Shown in pieces: positions 1 to 8,135 of a stretch of 10,951 nucleotides of DNA. Source of the DNA: Gammaproteobacteria bacterium (lineage in GTDB: Bacteria; Pseudomonadota; Gammaproteobacteria; Steroidobacterales; Steroidobacteraceae); contig PMNQ01000168.1 of NCBI GenBank assembly GCA_003162555.1, positions 1,809-12,759 on the forward strand. Direction: 5' to 3'. The notes under the pieces are model-generated. The model was given only the letters and a program-made list of their open reading frames with translations, was not told where the DNA came from and searched no databases. Position numbers and translations under genes: made by a program. The stretch's first letter is position 1; the number at the start of each line of letters is the position of its first letter.

Positions 1-441
1 GTCGAACTGCGCCCACTTGTCGCCGTCCTCGACGCGCACCGTGCGTTTGACGCGCGTGAAGCGCTTCGGCACCGACTGTTCCTCGAGGCCCGCGGACTGC
101 AGCAGGAACACGAAGGGTCCGGCACTCCCGTCCATGATCGGCACTTCGGGCGCGTTGACCTCGACGCGCGCGTTGTCGATGCCGAGGCCGGCAAAAGCCG
201 ACAGCAGGTGCTCGACGGTGGAGACCTTGGCCTCACCCTGGATCAGCGTGGTGCCCAGGTTGGTCTCGCCCACGTACCCGGCGCGCGCCGGAATGTCCTG
301 GCTCCCGGGCAGGTCGGTGCGCTGAAACACGATGCCCGTGTCCGGCTGCCCGGGCCGCACCGTCATCAGCACCTTGCGACCTGTATGCAGGCCAACACCC
401 GTGGCACGGATGCTGTTGCGGATCGTGCGCTGTCCAACCAT
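1..441 (-). CDS. lpxC: LpxC, UDP-3-O-acyl-N-acetylglucosamine deacetylase (5' part, cut by window edge)
   Basis: LpxC is the cytoplasmic zinc-dependent deacetylase that performs the committed step of lipid A synthesis. The 147 codons from the ATG at 439-441 are open to the window edge, about half of the usual ~305 residues. The protein begins [21 protein letters not shown], the typical LpxC N-terminus. It carries [17 protein letters not shown], in which Glu77 and His78 match E. coli Glu78 and the zinc ligand His79, followed by [15 protein letters not shown] and [12 protein letters not shown]. The remaining zinc ligands and catalytic His lie beyond the edge. The overall match looks closer to the Pseudomonas than to the E. 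coli protein. It follows ftsZ after 54 bases, the common gammaproteobacterial arrangement. No clear Shine-Dalgarno precedes the start; the start is chosen by family alignment. Identity is secure; completeness of the 3' end is unknown. Confidence 0.96.
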   Translation of the reverse strand, partial: MVGQRTIRNSIRATGVGLHTGRKVLMTVRPGQPDTGIVFQRTDLPGSQDIPARAGYVGETNLGTTLIQGEAKVSTVEHLLSAFAGLGIDNARVEVNAPEVPIMDGSAGPFVFLLQSAGLEEQSVPKRFTRVKRTVRVEDGDKWAQFD

Positions 442-444
442 GTC

Positions 445-455
445 GATACCGTATC
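445..455. repeat. Perfect 11-base palindrome just upstream of the lpxC start
   Basis: GATAC-C-GTATC is a perfect inverted repeat with one central base. On the coding strand it ends three bases before the lpxC ATG, exactly where a ribosome binding site would be expected. In RNA it could form only a weak 4-bp stem with a 3-base loop. As DNA it could be an operator half-site pair, but an 11-base palindrome can arise by chance and no regulator is known from the sequence. Confidence 0.35.
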
Positions 456-456
456 A

Positions 457-485
457 CAAGGGCGCACCGCGCGCCCCGTGCCTTG
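457..485 (-). other. GC-rich hairpin potential in the ftsZ-lpxC spacer
   Basis: Within the 54-base spacer, GGGCGC (460-465) and GCGCCC (471-476) can pair around a 5-base loop, extendable by one G-U pair. On the transcript this is followed by UUGUG, a poor U-tract. An alternative fold pairs CAAGG (457-461) with CCTTG (481-485), plus CAC with GTG. It may be a weak terminator, an attenuator or a processing site separating ftsZ and lpxC expression. In such GC-rich DNA it may also be incidental. It lacks the run of U of a standard intrinsic terminator. Confidence 0.3.
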
Positions 486-495
486 AGGGTTGCTG

Positions 496-1698
496 TCAGT
501 CGGCCTGGCGGCGCAAAAACGCCGGTATATCCAGTATTTCCTCAGCGGGCATCGCCGCCGGTGGCTCGGGCCGCAGGCCATCGCCAACCGCGCGCTGGCG
601 CATGTGCGTCGGCCGGTCCAGATCGCGCAGTTCGCTCGCGGTCATCGGCCCGTGCCGGACCACGCGCATCGGCGCCGGCTGGCGCGAGGCCGTGATCAGG
701 CTTTCCCGGCTGTTCGCGGCAGCCAGCTTTGCCTGGGCGGAAGTGCGGCCGAGGCCCGTGGCAACCACGGTGACGCGCAGTTCGTTGCTCATCTCCGGAT
801 CGATCACGGTGCCGACCACGACGGTGGCATCTTCGGAGGCGAATTCCTTGACGATGCGGCCGACTTCCTCGAATTCGCCGATCGCCAGGTCGAGGCCCGC
901 GGTCACGTTCACGAGGATGCCATTCGCGCCCGAGAGGTTGATGTCCTCGAGCAGTGGCGAGGACACGGCCGCTTCAGCCGCGGCGCGCGCGCGGCCTTCG
1001 CCGCTGGCGACGCCACTGCCCATCATCGCCATGCCGGTCTCGCTCATCACGGTGCGCACGTCGGCAAAGTCGACGTTGATCAGGCCCGGACGGGTGATCA
1101 GCTCGGCGATGCCCTGCACGGCGCCCTGCAGCACCTGGTTGGCGGACTTGAACGCATCGAGCAGCGTGGTGGTCGGGCCGAGTACCGTCAGCAGCTTCTG
1201 GTTCGGAATCGTGATCAGCGAATCGACATTCTTGGTCAGCTCAGCAATGCCGTGATCGGCGACCAGTGAACGCTTGTTGCCTTCCATGTTGAAGGGGCGC
1301 GTCACCACGGCCACCGTCAGGATGCCCAGCTCGCGCGCGATCTGCGCGACCACGGGCGCCGCGCCGGTGCCGGTGCCGCCGCCCATGCCGGCGGTGATGA
1401 ACAGCATGTCGCAGCCGCTGATCAGTTCGATGATGCGGTCGCGATCTTCGACTGCCGCCTGGCGGCCGATCTCCGGGTCGGCGCCGGCGCCGAGTCCCTT
1501 GGTAATGTTGCTGCCGATCTGCAGCGCGGTCTTCACCTTGGAGGCCTTGAGTGCCTGCGCATCGGTGTTGACGCAGATGAAATCCACGCCCTCGATGCCG
1601 GAGGCCACCATGTGCGAGACGGCGTTGCCGCCGCCGCCGCCCACGCCGATTACCTTGATGACAGCGCTCTGGCTGTATGCGTCCATGAGTTCAAACAT
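496..1698 (-). CDS. ftsZ: FtsZ, tubulin-like cell division GTPase
   Basis: FtsZ polymerises with GTP into the Z-ring at midcell and recruits the divisome. The 400-residue protein is slightly longer than E. coli FtsZ (383). The nucleotide pocket shows a glycine-rich [10 protein letters not shown] at 18-27, the tubulin signature GGGTGTG at 106-112, and the T7 loop NVDFADV at 208-214, whose Asp210 and Asp213 complete the neighbouring subunit's GTPase site. The globular part ends near residue 317. A linker of about 68 residues rich in Arg, Pro and Ala follows, then the conserved tail [15 protein letters not shown], which in the family binds FtsA and ZipA. The ATG at 1696-1698 is chosen because it sits 9 bases after a strong Shine-Dalgarno and gives the family N-terminus [10 protein letters not shown]. 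It lies 47 bases after ftsA and 54 before lpxC. No anomaly is seen. Confidence 0.99.
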   Translation of the reverse strand: MFELMDAYSQSAVIKVIGVGGGGGNAVSHMVASGIEGVDFICVNTDAQALKASKVKTALQIGSNITKGLGAGADPEIGRQAAVEDRDRIIELISGCDMLFITAGMGGGTGTGAAPVVAQIARELGILTVAVVTRPFNMEGNKRSLVADHGIAELTKNVDSLITIPNQKLLTVLGPTTTLLDAFKSANQVLQGAVQGIAELITRPGLINVDFADVRTVMSETGMAMMGSGVASGEGRARAAAEAAVSSPLLEDINLSGANGILVNVTAGLDLAIGEFEEVGRIVKEFASEDATVVVGTVIDPEMSNELRVTVVATGLGRTSAQAKLAAANSRESLITASRQPAPMRVVRHGPMTASELRDLDRPTHMRQRAVGDGLRPEPPAAMPAEEILDIPAFLRRQAD

Positions 1699-1707
1699 GA
1701 GTGTCAG

Positions 1708-1714
1708 CTCCCCT
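1708..1714 (-). promoter_or_regulatory. Strong ribosome binding site of ftsZ
   Basis: The coding strand reads AGGGGAG, nine bases before the ftsZ ATG. It lies in a true intergenic spacer rather than inside the upstream gene, so ftsZ can be translated independently of ftsA. This fits the general need for FtsZ in large excess over FtsA. Confidence 0.8.
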
Positions 1715-1733
1715 GTTGGTCGGTTGAATCGTA

Positions 1734-1749
1734 AAAATCAGAAAATCAG
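1734..1749. repeat. Tandem 8-base repeat across the ftsA stop codon
   Basis: AAAATCAG occurs twice back to back (1734-1741 and 1742-1749). On the coding strand this duplicates TGATTTT, so the ftsA stop TGA is followed eight bases later by a second TGA in another frame. The run is strikingly AT-rich for this window. It looks like a small slippage duplication. I found no good sigma-70 pair around it (a weak TACGAT has no plausible -35 partner). Confidence 0.5.
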
Positions 1750-2978
1750 AAATGCCCTTTGAACCAGTCCTTGACGCGGCCGAGGGCGCCGCCCACCCGG
1801 CCGCCGATGGCACCGCCGCCTGCGGGCGCGGTGTTCTCGCGCGCGTACAGCAGCAGGCCCACGGCCGTTGAATAAATCGGGTTCTGCACCGCATCGGACA
1901 GGCCTCTCACCGCCTGTGGAAAGCCCAGCCGTACAGGTACGTGGAAAATCTCTTCGGCCAGTTCGATCGCACCTTCCATGCGCGCGCTGCCGCCGGTGAG
2001 CACCAGCCCCGCGGCGATCACTTCCTCGAAGCCGCTGCGCCGCAGCTCCTCGCGGATTAGGTTGAACAGTTCCTCGTAGCGCGGTTCGACCACCTCGGCC
2101 AGCGTCTGGCGCGCCAGTCGCCGCGCCGGCCGGTCGCCGACGCTCGGCACCTCGATGCTCTCATCCGGGTTCGCGAGCTGCGAGAGCGCGCAGGCGAAGC
2201 GCACCTTGATGTCCTCGGCGTACTGCGTCGGCGTGCGCATCGACACGGCGATGTCGTTGGTGACCTGATCGCCGGCGATCGGAATCACCGCGGTGTGGCG
2301 GATCGCGCCATTGGAGAACACGGCGATATCGGTGGTGCCGCCGCCGACATCGACGATGCACACGCCGAGTTCCTTCTCATCGTCGGTCAGCACCGCGTAG
2401 CTCGAGGCGAGCTGCTCGAGCACGATGTCCTCGACCACCAGCCCGCAGCGCTGTACGCACTTGATGATGTTCTGCGCGGCGCTGTCGGCGCCGGTGACGA
2501 TGTGCACCTTGGCCTCGAGCCGCACGCCCGACATGCCGATCGGGTCGCGGATCCCTTCCTGGCCGTCGATGATGAATTCCTGGGGCAGCACGTGCAGGAT
2601 GCGCTGGTCGGCCGGAATTGCGACCGCCTTGGCGGCCTCGATCACGTGCTCGACATCGGCGGCCGTGACCTCGCGATCGCGGATGCCGACCACGCCGTGC
2701 GAGTTCAGGCTGCGGATATGGCTGCCGGCGATGCCGGCGTAGATCGCGTTGATCTCGCAGCCGGCCATCAGTTCCGCTTCCTCGACCGCGCGCTGGATCG
2801 ACTGCACGGTCGATTCGATGTTGACGACCACGCCCTTCTTCAGGCCGCGCGAGGGCTGCGACCCCAGGCCAATGATCTCGATGCCCCCATCGGCGGTTAT
2901 TTCACCGACGAGCGCGACGACCTTGGAGGTGCCGATGTCCAGGCCCACGACCACTGTCCGTTCCGAGCGCTTAGCCAT
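1746..2978 (-). CDS. ftsA: FtsA, actin-like Z-ring membrane anchor
   Basis: FtsA is an actin-family ATPase that tethers FtsZ filaments to the inner membrane and signals to FtsW/FtsI. The 410-residue product is of normal length (E. coli 420). The phosphate-1 motif GLDIGTSKV is at 12-20, the phosphate-2 motif DVGGGTTD at 210-217 and the adenosine motif GLVLTGGSA at 324-332. The C-terminus GRVKDWFKGHF is the expected amphipathic membrane-targeting helix, joined through a glycine-rich linker (about 385-400). The frame stays open for 17 codons upstream, but I chose the ATG at 2976-2978. It gives the family N-terminus MAKRSERTVVVGLDIG, and AGGGA lies 7 bases before it. It overlaps the end of ftsQ by 8 bases, implying translational coupling. 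Confidence 0.98.
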   Translation of the reverse strand: MAKRSERTVVVGLDIGTSKVVALVGEITADGGIEIIGLGSQPSRGLKKGVVVNIESTVQSIQRAVEEAELMAGCEINAIYAGIAGSHIRSLNSHGVVGIRDREVTAADVEHVIEAAKAVAIPADQRILHVLPQEFIIDGQEGIRDPIGMSGVRLEAKVHIVTGADSAAQNIIKCVQRCGLVVEDIVLEQLASSYAVLTDDEKELGVCIVDVGGGTTDIAVFSNGAIRHTAVIPIAGDQVTNDIAVSMRTPTQYAEDIKVRFACALSQLANPDESIEVPSVGDRPARRLARQTLAEVVEPRYEELFNLIREELRRSGFEEVIAAGLVLTGGSARMEGAIELAEEIFHVPVRLGFPQAVRGLSDAVQNPIYSTAVGLLLYARENTAPAGGGAIGGRVGGALGRVKDWFKGHF

Positions 2979-3774
2979 CCGCGTTTCCCTGCTTTGCTGT
3001 GGCGCCGCTCGCGAGGCGCGTCGCGCCACTGCGCCAACCCACTGCGAAACCGTTGGTGTAGCGCATGTCGACGTAGGCGATGTCGGTGGCGCGCTGACAG
3101 ATCATGCGCAGCGCTACCGCCAGAAAACGTGCGAAGCGCTCGTCGACCTGCTTGCGTCCGAAGCGCACGGTCACGCCGTTGCCGAGCTGCAGTTCCCAGG
3201 CGCCGCGGGCATCGAGCCGCAGTGCCGTGAGCCGCTGTCCCGACTCGACGATGCGGCCCTGCAGCCCCAGGTAGCGGGCGACCACGTCGGCCTCGGTGCC
3301 GGGAGGCCCTGCGAGCTGCGGCAGTTCCGGCGGTACGAAATGCGCGCTGTTGGCGAACACGTCGCCGCGCGCGTTGACCAGGTCGGTGTCGTTCCAGCGC
3401 GCGACCGCCTGCTGTTCAGTGACCTGCACGGCGATGCCGCGCGGCCAGCTGCGCTGCACGGTCGCGGACTCGACCCACGGCAGGAGCCGGAGTGAGCGGC
3501 GCACGTCGTCGAGCCGCACGGTGACCAGTCCCGCGCCGTGCAACTGCGCGCGCACGGCTTTTTCAACCTCGAGCGCGCTGAGGTGCTGGAACTGTCCGTC
3601 AACACGGATGCGTTCAATCGGCTGGTTCATGAACATCAGCAGTGCGGCGCCGACGCCGGTCGCCGCCAGCACGCCGCCGCCGACCGCGGCGAGCTTGCGC
3701 CACGGCAGTTGCGGCAGTTGCCAGCGCGAGCCCGACTCGGCGCGCAAACGGTTCTGGCGGTGGCGGTTCAGCAT
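2971..3774 (-). CDS. ftsQ: FtsQ, bitopic divisome protein (FtsQBL scaffold)
   Basis: FtsQ is an inner-membrane protein that bridges cytoplasmic and periplasmic divisome proteins and binds FtsB and FtsL. The predicted protein has 267 residues (E. coli 276). A basic, Arg-rich cytoplasmic tail (1-27) precedes one membrane segment at about 28-49. A POTRA domain follows from about 53 to 120, starting IERIRVDGQF and including the LLPWVESATVQRSWP strand-turn motif. A beta domain then ends with YVDMRYTNGFAVGW (about 234-247), which resembles the conserved FtsB-binding end in E. coli. The ATG at 3772-3774 gives the right length and topology; upstream codons in this frame are only a shadow of ddl. It overlaps ddl by 7 bases and has no strong Shine-Dalgarno, so translation is probably coupled. 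Confidence 0.97.
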   Translation of the reverse strand: MLNRHRQNRLRAESGSRWQLPQLPWRKLAAVGGGVLAATGVGAALLMFMNQPIERIRVDGQFQHLSALEVEKAVRAQLHGAGLVTVRLDDVRRSLRLLPWVESATVQRSWPRGIAVQVTEQQAVARWNDTDLVNARGDVFANSAHFVPPELPQLAGPPGTEADVVARYLGLQGRIVESGQRLTALRLDARGAWELQLGNGVTVRFGRKQVDERFARFLAVALRMICQRATDIAYVDMRYTNGFAVGWRSGATRLASGATAKQGNADG

Positions 3775-4733
3775 GGCGTGCGCACCAGGCTGGTCTCCAG
3801 GATCCGCCATGCCAGCTCGGCAAAGTCGATGCCGGCGGCACGCGCCGCCATCGGCACCAGGCTGTGATCGGTCATGCCGGGCACGGTGTTGATCTCGAGC
3901 AGCAGGGGTGCGCCCTGCTTCGTCATCATGAAATCGGCGCGACCCCAGCCCTCGGCGCCGCAGACCTCGAAGGCCGCCAGCGCGAGTTGCGCGAGCTGTT
4001 GCTCGGCGGGAGCGGCCAGGCCCGAGGGGCAAAAGTAACGCGTATCGTCGCGGAAATACTTGGCTTCGTAGTCGTAGAAGGTGCGCGGCGTTTCGATGCG
4101 GATCGACGGCAGGGCCGCTCCTTGCAGGATTGCCACCGTGTATTCGCCGCCGGTAATCCAGGGTTCGGCGAAGGCGACCGGTTCGTGCTGCGTGGCGGCG
4201 CGCCACGCGGCGGGAAGCTGATCGGCGCTCTCGACACGTGTCATACCAACACTGGAGCCCTGCGAGGCGGGTTTCACGATCATCGGCAACCCGAGGCGCG
4301 CGAGTGCGATGCCCAGGTCGGCGGCGGTGCGCAGCACGACGAAGTCCGGTGTCGGCACGCCGACCGCGGCCGCCAGACGCTTGCTGCGCAGCTTGTCCAT
4401 CCCTACTGCACTGCCGGTTACTCCACTACCGGTGTAAGGAATACCGAGGAACTCCAACGCACCCTGTGCAGTGCCATCTTCTCCGCCAGGACCATGCAGC
4501 GCGATCCAGGCGCGCGCGTAGCCGTCGCGCCGCAGCTCGCCCAGGTCGCGCGTCGCAGGATCGAAGCCGTGCGCATCGACGCCACGGCGCTGGAGCGCGC
4601 CCAGCACCGCCGCTCCAGTCAGCAGCGAAATCTCGCGCTCCGCCGAGCTGCCGCCGTAGAGCACGGCGACGCGGCCGAACTCGGCAGCGTTGCTGACGCG
4701 ATGCAGGCCGCCGCTGTCGTGGCGCAGGCGCAT
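3768..4733 (-). CDS. ddlB: D-alanine--D-alanine ligase (DdlB type)
   Basis: Ddl is a cytoplasmic ATP-grasp enzyme that joins two D-Ala molecules; MurF then adds the dipeptide to the UDP-MurNAc-tripeptide. The 321-residue protein has an N-terminal YGGSSAERE (26-34) containing the substrate-contacting Glu32, the motif ALHGPGGEDGTAQG (78-91), the conserved KPASQGSSVGM (154-164) and FYDYEAKY (219-226). The metal-binding residues Asp267, Glu280 and Asn282 lie in GRADFMM and LLLEINTVPGM, and align with E. coli 257, 270 and 272. The N-terminus is about 10 residues longer than E. coli DdlB. The start is nevertheless firm: it has the strongest Shine-Dalgarno of the precursor genes and there is no alternative ATG or GTG before the first motif. 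It overlaps murB by one base (TGATG) and ftsQ by seven. Confidence 0.98.
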   Translation of the reverse strand: MRLRHDSGGLHRVSNAAEFGRVAVLYGGSSAEREISLLTGAAVLGALQRRGVDAHGFDPATRDLGELRRDGYARAWIALHGPGGEDGTAQGALEFLGIPYTGSGVTGSAVGMDKLRSKRLAAAVGVPTPDFVVLRTAADLGIALARLGLPMIVKPASQGSSVGMTRVESADQLPAAWRAATQHEPVAFAEPWITGGEYTVAILQGAALPSIRIETPRTFYDYEAKYFRDDTRYFCPSGLAAPAEQQLAQLALAAFEVCGAEGWGRADFMMTKQGAPLLLEINTVPGMTDHSLVPMAARAAGIDFAELAWRILETSLVRTPC

Positions 4734-5629
4734 CAGCTACCCTCCCCGACGATGCGCACTTCGGGCACCAGCTCGATGCCGTGTACGCGCTGCACGGTGG
4801 CGCGCACGTGCGCGATGAGTTCTTCCAGATCGCGGCCGCATGCCGAGCCTTCGTTGAGGATGAAGTTGGCGTGCTTTTCCGAGACCACCGCGCCGCCAAT
4901 GCGGAAGCCTTTCAGGCCCGCGGCCTCGATCAGCTGCGCGGCGTACTGGCCCGGCGGATTGGTGAATACCGAGCCGCAGCTCCACTCGCCCAGCGGCTGG
5001 GTGAGCTTGCGGCGCTGCGACTGCTCGCGCACCAGGTGCGAATGCGCGTCGTCGCGCGCCGTGAATTCGAGTTCCGCTGCCAGGAACCACTCGTCGTTAG
5101 CCGGCGGGAGCACGTGGCGGTAACTCACCTGGTATTCGCTCGCCTCGCGTGTGCGGCAAGTGCCGTCGCGCGCCATGACTTCAACGTTGCGCACCTGCGC
5201 CCAGGTCTCGCCGCCGTAGGCGCCGGCGTTCATCGTCAGCGCCCCGCCCATCGTGCCCGGGATGCCGGCGAAGAACTCGGCGCGCCCCAGTCCCCAGTTG
5301 GCGCACTGGCGCGTGACGCGCGCGCAGGGCACGCCAGCTTCGCAGTACACGCGCATCTGCGCGCGCCGCTCGAGGCGCGTGAACGCGCCGTGCGTGCAGA
5401 TCACGACGCCGCGGATGCCGCCGTCGCGCACCAGCAGGTTGCTGCCCAGGCCCACCCACATCACCGGTGTCTCCAACGGCAAGGTGCGCAGGAACGAAGC
5501 CAGCTCATTGCGGTCATGCGGCGTGAAGAACACGTCGGCTGGACCGCCAACGCGCCAGGAGGTGTGCTTCGACATTGGCTCGTCGCGCCGGATGCGCAGC
5601 TGGAATTCAGGGGTGACGGCCACGTTCAT
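4733..5629 (-). CDS. murB: MurB, UDP-N-acetylenolpyruvoylglucosamine reductase (short, type II-like)
   Basis: MurB is the cytoplasmic FAD/NADPH enzyme that reduces UDP-GlcNAc-enolpyruvate to UDP-MurNAc. The 298-residue length is that of the short type II form rather than the ~342-residue type I form of E. coli. FAD-binding motifs [10 protein letters not shown] (62-71), [10 protein letters not shown] (122-131) and NAGAYGGE (134-141) are present. Tyr170-Arg171 are followed by HV, where many family members have a Ser. The proton-donor Ser220 lies in [11 protein letters not shown]. The conserved [10 protein letters not shown] is at 250-259, and Glu290 near the C-terminus is the likely catalytic acid. 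It starts inside the end of murC (ATGA, 4 bases) and overlaps ddl by one base. In E. coli murB lies outside this cluster; here it fills the murC-ddl position. Confidence 0.97.
   Translation of the reverse strand: MNVAVTPEFQLRIRRDEPMSKHTSWRVGGPADVFFTPHDRNELASFLRTLPLETPVMWVGLGSNLLVRDGGIRGVVICTHGAFTRLERRAQMRVYCEAGVPCARVTRQCANWGLGRAEFFAGIPGTMGGALTMNAGAYGGETWAQVRNVEVMARDGTCRTREASEYQVSYRHVLPPANDEWFLAAELEFTARDDAHSHLVREQSQRRKLTQPLGEWSCGSVFTNPPGQYAAQLIEAAGLKGFRIGGAVVSEKHANFILNEGSACGRDLEELIAHVRATVQRVHGIELVPEVRIVGEGS
4740..4747 (-). promoter_or_regulatory. Ribosome binding site of ddlB inside the end of murB
   Basis: The coding strand reads GGGGAGGG within the last codons of murB. The GGAGG core is seven bases before the ddl ATG. 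It fixes the ddl start and suggests strong initiation in addition to coupling through the TGATG overlap. Confidence 0.75.
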
Positions 5630-7050
5630 GTGCGCCGCCCGACCGCGCGCGGCGCGGCCAGCTTGCTCACCAGACCGTGCGACACGGCGCCGATGTGGCC
5701 GGCGCCCATCGTCACGACGACGTCGCCATCCTGCAGCACATCGCGCAACGCGGTGGCGAGGTTCTCGACGCGCTGCACGAAGATCGGTTCCACCTTGCCA
5801 CGGCTCCGTATGGCGCGGCAGATGGCGCGGCCGTCGGCGCCCTTGATCGGCGCCTCGCCGGCGGCGTACACCTCGGTGACCAGCAGCGCATCGAACCCGG
5901 ACAGCACCGTGGCGAAATCGTCGAGCAGATCACGCGTGCGCGTGTAGCGATGCGGCTGGAAGGCGAGCACCAGCCGGCGATCGGGCCAGGCCTGCCGCAG
6001 CGCATCGAGCGTCGCGGCGATCTCGGTGGGATGGTGACCGTAGTCATCGACGATGGTGATGCGTCCGTTCGCGGTCTCGACTTCGCCGACCAGCTGCATG
6101 CGCCGGTCGATGCCCTGAAACGCGGCCAGCGCGCGCACGATCGCCGCGTCGCCGATCTCGAGTTCCGTGGCGACGGCAATGGCGGCCAGCGAATTGCGCA
6201 CGTTATGAAGGCCCGCAAGGTTGAGCGCAATTTCGAGAGGCTGCTCGCGGCCAGGACGCGTGACCTCGAACAGCGTGCGCGAAGGTTCGCGGCGGATGTT
6301 GACGGCACGCACGTCAGCGGTTGCGCTGAGCCCATAGGTCACGACCGGCCGGCTGACGCGCGGCAGAATGCGCTGCACCTGTTCGTCGTCCTGGCACAGC
6401 ACCGCCAGCCCGTAGAACGGCAGGTTGTGCAGGAAACTCACGAAGCTGTCGCACAGCTTGGCGAAATCGCCGCCGTGCGTGCCGAGGTGATCGTTGTCGA
6501 TGTTGGTGACAATGGCGATGACCGGCTGCAGATGCAGGAACGACGCGTCGCTCTCATCCGCCTCGGCGACCAGGTAACGGCCAGCGCCAAGGCGTGCGTT
6601 GGTGCCGGCGCTCTTCAAACGCCCGCCGATGACGAAGGTGGGATCCTCGCCGCCTTCGGCCAATATGCTGGCAACGAGGCTCGTGGTCGTGGTCTTGCCG
6701 TGCGTGCCCGCCACCGCAATCGACTGACGGAAGCGCATCAGCTCGCCGAGCATTTCGGCGCGCGGCACCACCGGCACACGGCGCGCGAGCGCCGCATCCA
6801 CTTCGGCGTTGCCCGGCGCCACGGCGGTCGAAGTGACCACCACGTCGGCGCCGTCGGCATTCTCGGCGCGATGCCCGATGTCGATGCGTGCGCCGAGCTG
6901 CTGCAGCCGCGCCGTGACGGCGTTGGCCTTGAGATCGGACCCGGTCACCTTGTAGCCCAGGTTCAGCAGCACTTCGGCGATACCCCCCATGCCGCTGCCG
7001 CCGATGCCGACGAAGTGAATGCTGTTGATGCGGCGCATGCGCTGGTTCAT
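5626..7050 (-). CDS. murC: MurC, UDP-N-acetylmuramate--L-alanine ligase
   Basis: MurC is the first of the cytoplasmic Mur ligases and adds L-Ala to UDP-MurNAc with ATP. The 474 residues (E. coli 491) show all three domains. The N-terminal Rossmann-like UDP-binding part has [12 protein letters not shown] at 15-26. The central ATPase domain has the P-loop [10 protein letters not shown] at 114-123, EADESDASF at 163-171 and NIDNDH at 183-188. In the C-terminal domain DDYGHHPTE is at 335-343 and FQPHRYTR at 364-371. The first ATG (7048-7050) is preferred because AGGTGG lies 4 bases upstream; a second in-frame ATG four codons later is also possible and leaves all motifs intact. It overlaps murG and murB by 4 bases each (ATGA). 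No defects are seen. Confidence 0.98.
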   Translation of the reverse strand: MNQRMRRINSIHFVGIGGSGMGGIAEVLLNLGYKVTGSDLKANAVTARLQQLGARIDIGHRAENADGADVVVTSTAVAPGNAEVDAALARRVPVVPRAEMLGELMRFRQSIAVAGTHGKTTTTSLVASILAEGGEDPTFVIGGRLKSAGTNARLGAGRYLVAEADESDASFLHLQPVIAIVTNIDNDHLGTHGGDFAKLCDSFVSFLHNLPFYGLAVLCQDDEQVQRILPRVSRPVVTYGLSATADVRAVNIRREPSRTLFEVTRPGREQPLEIALNLAGLHNVRNSLAAIAVATELEIGDAAIVRALAAFQGIDRRMQLVGEVETANGRITIVDDYGHHPTEIAATLDALRQAWPDRRLVLAFQPHRYTRTRDLLDDFATVLSGFDALLVTEVYAAGEAPIKGADGRAICRAIRSRGKVEPIFVQRVENLATALRDVLQDGDVVVTMGAGHIGAVSHGLVSKLAAPRAVGRRT

Positions 7051-8135
7051 GCGGCCACCTGCGCGTAGCGCTCACAGGCCGCGGCCAGTGCGGCCGTCGC
7101 GCCGGTGCGCGCCAGCAACCGGGCGCGTTCGGCCATCGCGATCAGCTTGCCGCGGCCGGCGCACAGCGTCATCAGTTCCGCGGCGAGGCGCTCGGCGGTC
7201 AAGTCGCGATCGGCGATCAGCACCGCGGCGCCCTCCGCCACCTGCGCTCGCGCATTGTGTGTCTGGTGATCATCGACCGCGGCCGGGAACGGCACCAGGA
7301 TCGCGCCGACTCCGGCGCAGGCGAGTTCGGACACGGTCAGCGCACCCGCGCGGCACACGACCAGATCCGCCCAGGCGTAACTGTCGGCCATGTCCTCGAT
7401 GAACGGCGAGACCTGCGCCTTGACGCCGGCGGCCGCATAGTCGCGGCGCGCGGCCTCGATCAGGCGGTCGCCTGCCTGGTGGCGCACGTCCACGGCGACG
7501 CGGCCCGCGAGCCGCGCCAGCGCGTACGGCAGCACCGAGTTCAGCCGCGCCGCGCCCTGGCTGCCGCCGATGACCAGGATGCGGATCGCACCGCTCCGCA
7601 GCGCAAAGCGCTCCGCGGGCGGCGGTATCGCGACGATCTCGGCGCGCACCGGGTTTCCGATCACCTGCGCGGCCACGCCGCTCCCGAAAGCGTCCGGAAA
7701 CGCGGCATAGACCTCTCGCGCCAGCCGTGCCAGGCAACGATTGGTGAACCCCGCGATCGCATTCTGTTCGTGGATCAGGAGCGGCGCGCGCGTCAGCCAG
7801 GCCGCAACGCCACCCGGGCCGGTCACGTAGCCGCCGAGTCCGACCACGACGCTCGGCCGGTGGCGCCGCATGACCGCGAGCGCTTCCACGAGTGAGCGCA
7901 GCAAGCGCCACGGCGCCAGCAGCCAACTGCCAATACCCTTGCCGCGCAGGCCCGCGACCCCCAGCACCTCGAGCGGAATCTGTTCGGCCGGCACCACGCG
8001 CGCTTCGAGCCCGCGGCGCGTGCCCAGCCACACGATCTGCCAGGAGCGCGTGCGCAGCTCGCGCGCCAGCGCGAGTGCCGGATAGACGTGGCCACCGGTG
8101 CCACCGGCCATGATCAGGGCCACTGGCGCGCTCAT
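7047..8135 (-). CDS. murG: MurG, lipid II-forming GlcNAc transferase
   Basis: MurG is a peripheral inner-membrane GT28/GT-B glycosyltransferase. It transfers GlcNAc from UDP-GlcNAc to lipid I, giving lipid II. The 362-residue length is normal. Glycine-rich loop 1 is [10 protein letters not shown] (11-20), loop 2 GGYVTGPGG (101-109) and loop 3 GGSQGA (190-195). [12 protein letters not shown] (122-133) and [15 protein letters not shown] (261-275) are diagnostic; Glu270 corresponds to the UDP-GlcNAc-binding Glu269 of E. coli. VDDHQTHNA (287-295) supplies the sugar-binding Gln. The ATG at 8133-8135 has GAGG five bases upstream and overlaps the ftsW stop as ATGA. Placing lipid II synthesis next to the polymerase FtsW is the standard cluster order. 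Confidence 0.98.
   Translation of the reverse strand: MSAPVALIMAGGTGGHVYPALALARELRTRSWQIVWLGTRRGLEARVVPAEQIPLEVLGVAGLRGKGIGSWLLAPWRLLRSLVEALAVMRRHRPSVVVGLGGYVTGPGGVAAWLTRAPLLIHEQNAIAGFTNRCLARLAREVYAAFPDAFGSGVAAQVIGNPVRAEIVAIPPPAERFALRSGAIRILVIGGSQGAARLNSVLPYALARLAGRVAVDVRHQAGDRLIEAARRDYAAAGVKAQVSPFIEDMADSYAWADLVVCRAGALTVSELACAGVGAILVPFPAAVDDHQTHNARAQVAEGAAVLIADRDLTAERLAAELMTLCAGRGKLIAMAERARLLARTGATAALAAACERYAQVAA

Noticed and set aside
332..1255. 307-codon plus-strand open frame opposite lpxC and ftsZ
   Set aside because: Ser/Thr/Arg/Ala-rich translation without motifs, antisense to the highly conserved ftsZ.
1722..1745. Possible promoter in the ftsA-ftsZ spacer (TACGAT as a -10)
   Set aside because: No acceptable -35 hexamer at 16-18 bases upstream; AT-richness alone is not enough.
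2979..3029. Upstream extension of ftsA by 17 codons
   Set aside because: It would overlap ftsQ further and add an Arg-rich segment absent from the family; the ATG at 2976-2978 has a good Shine-Dalgarno and the right N-terminus.
2295..3230. 311-codon plus-strand open frame opposite ftsA and ftsQ
   Set aside because: Asp/His/Ala-rich antisense shadow of ftsA codons with no recognisable domain.
3775..4206. Upstream extension of the ftsQ frame into ddl
   Set aside because: The extra residues are an out-of-frame reading of ddl, rich in Arg; the ATG at 3772-3774 gives normal FtsQ length with a single N-terminal membrane segment.
3642..5123. 493-codon plus-strand open frame across ftsQ, ddl and murB
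   Set aside because: It crosses three well-identified genes on the opposite strand, has low-complexity Arg/Ala-rich translation and no family features. It is a GC-driven shadow.
5677..7068. 463-codon open frame on the plus strand covering almost all of murC
   Set aside because: Its codons are the exact reverse complements of murC codons, so its stops would need TTA, CTA or TCA in murC, which are rare in GC-rich genes. The translation is rich in His, Arg, Asp and Gly with no recognisable motif, while murC on the other strand has every family motif.
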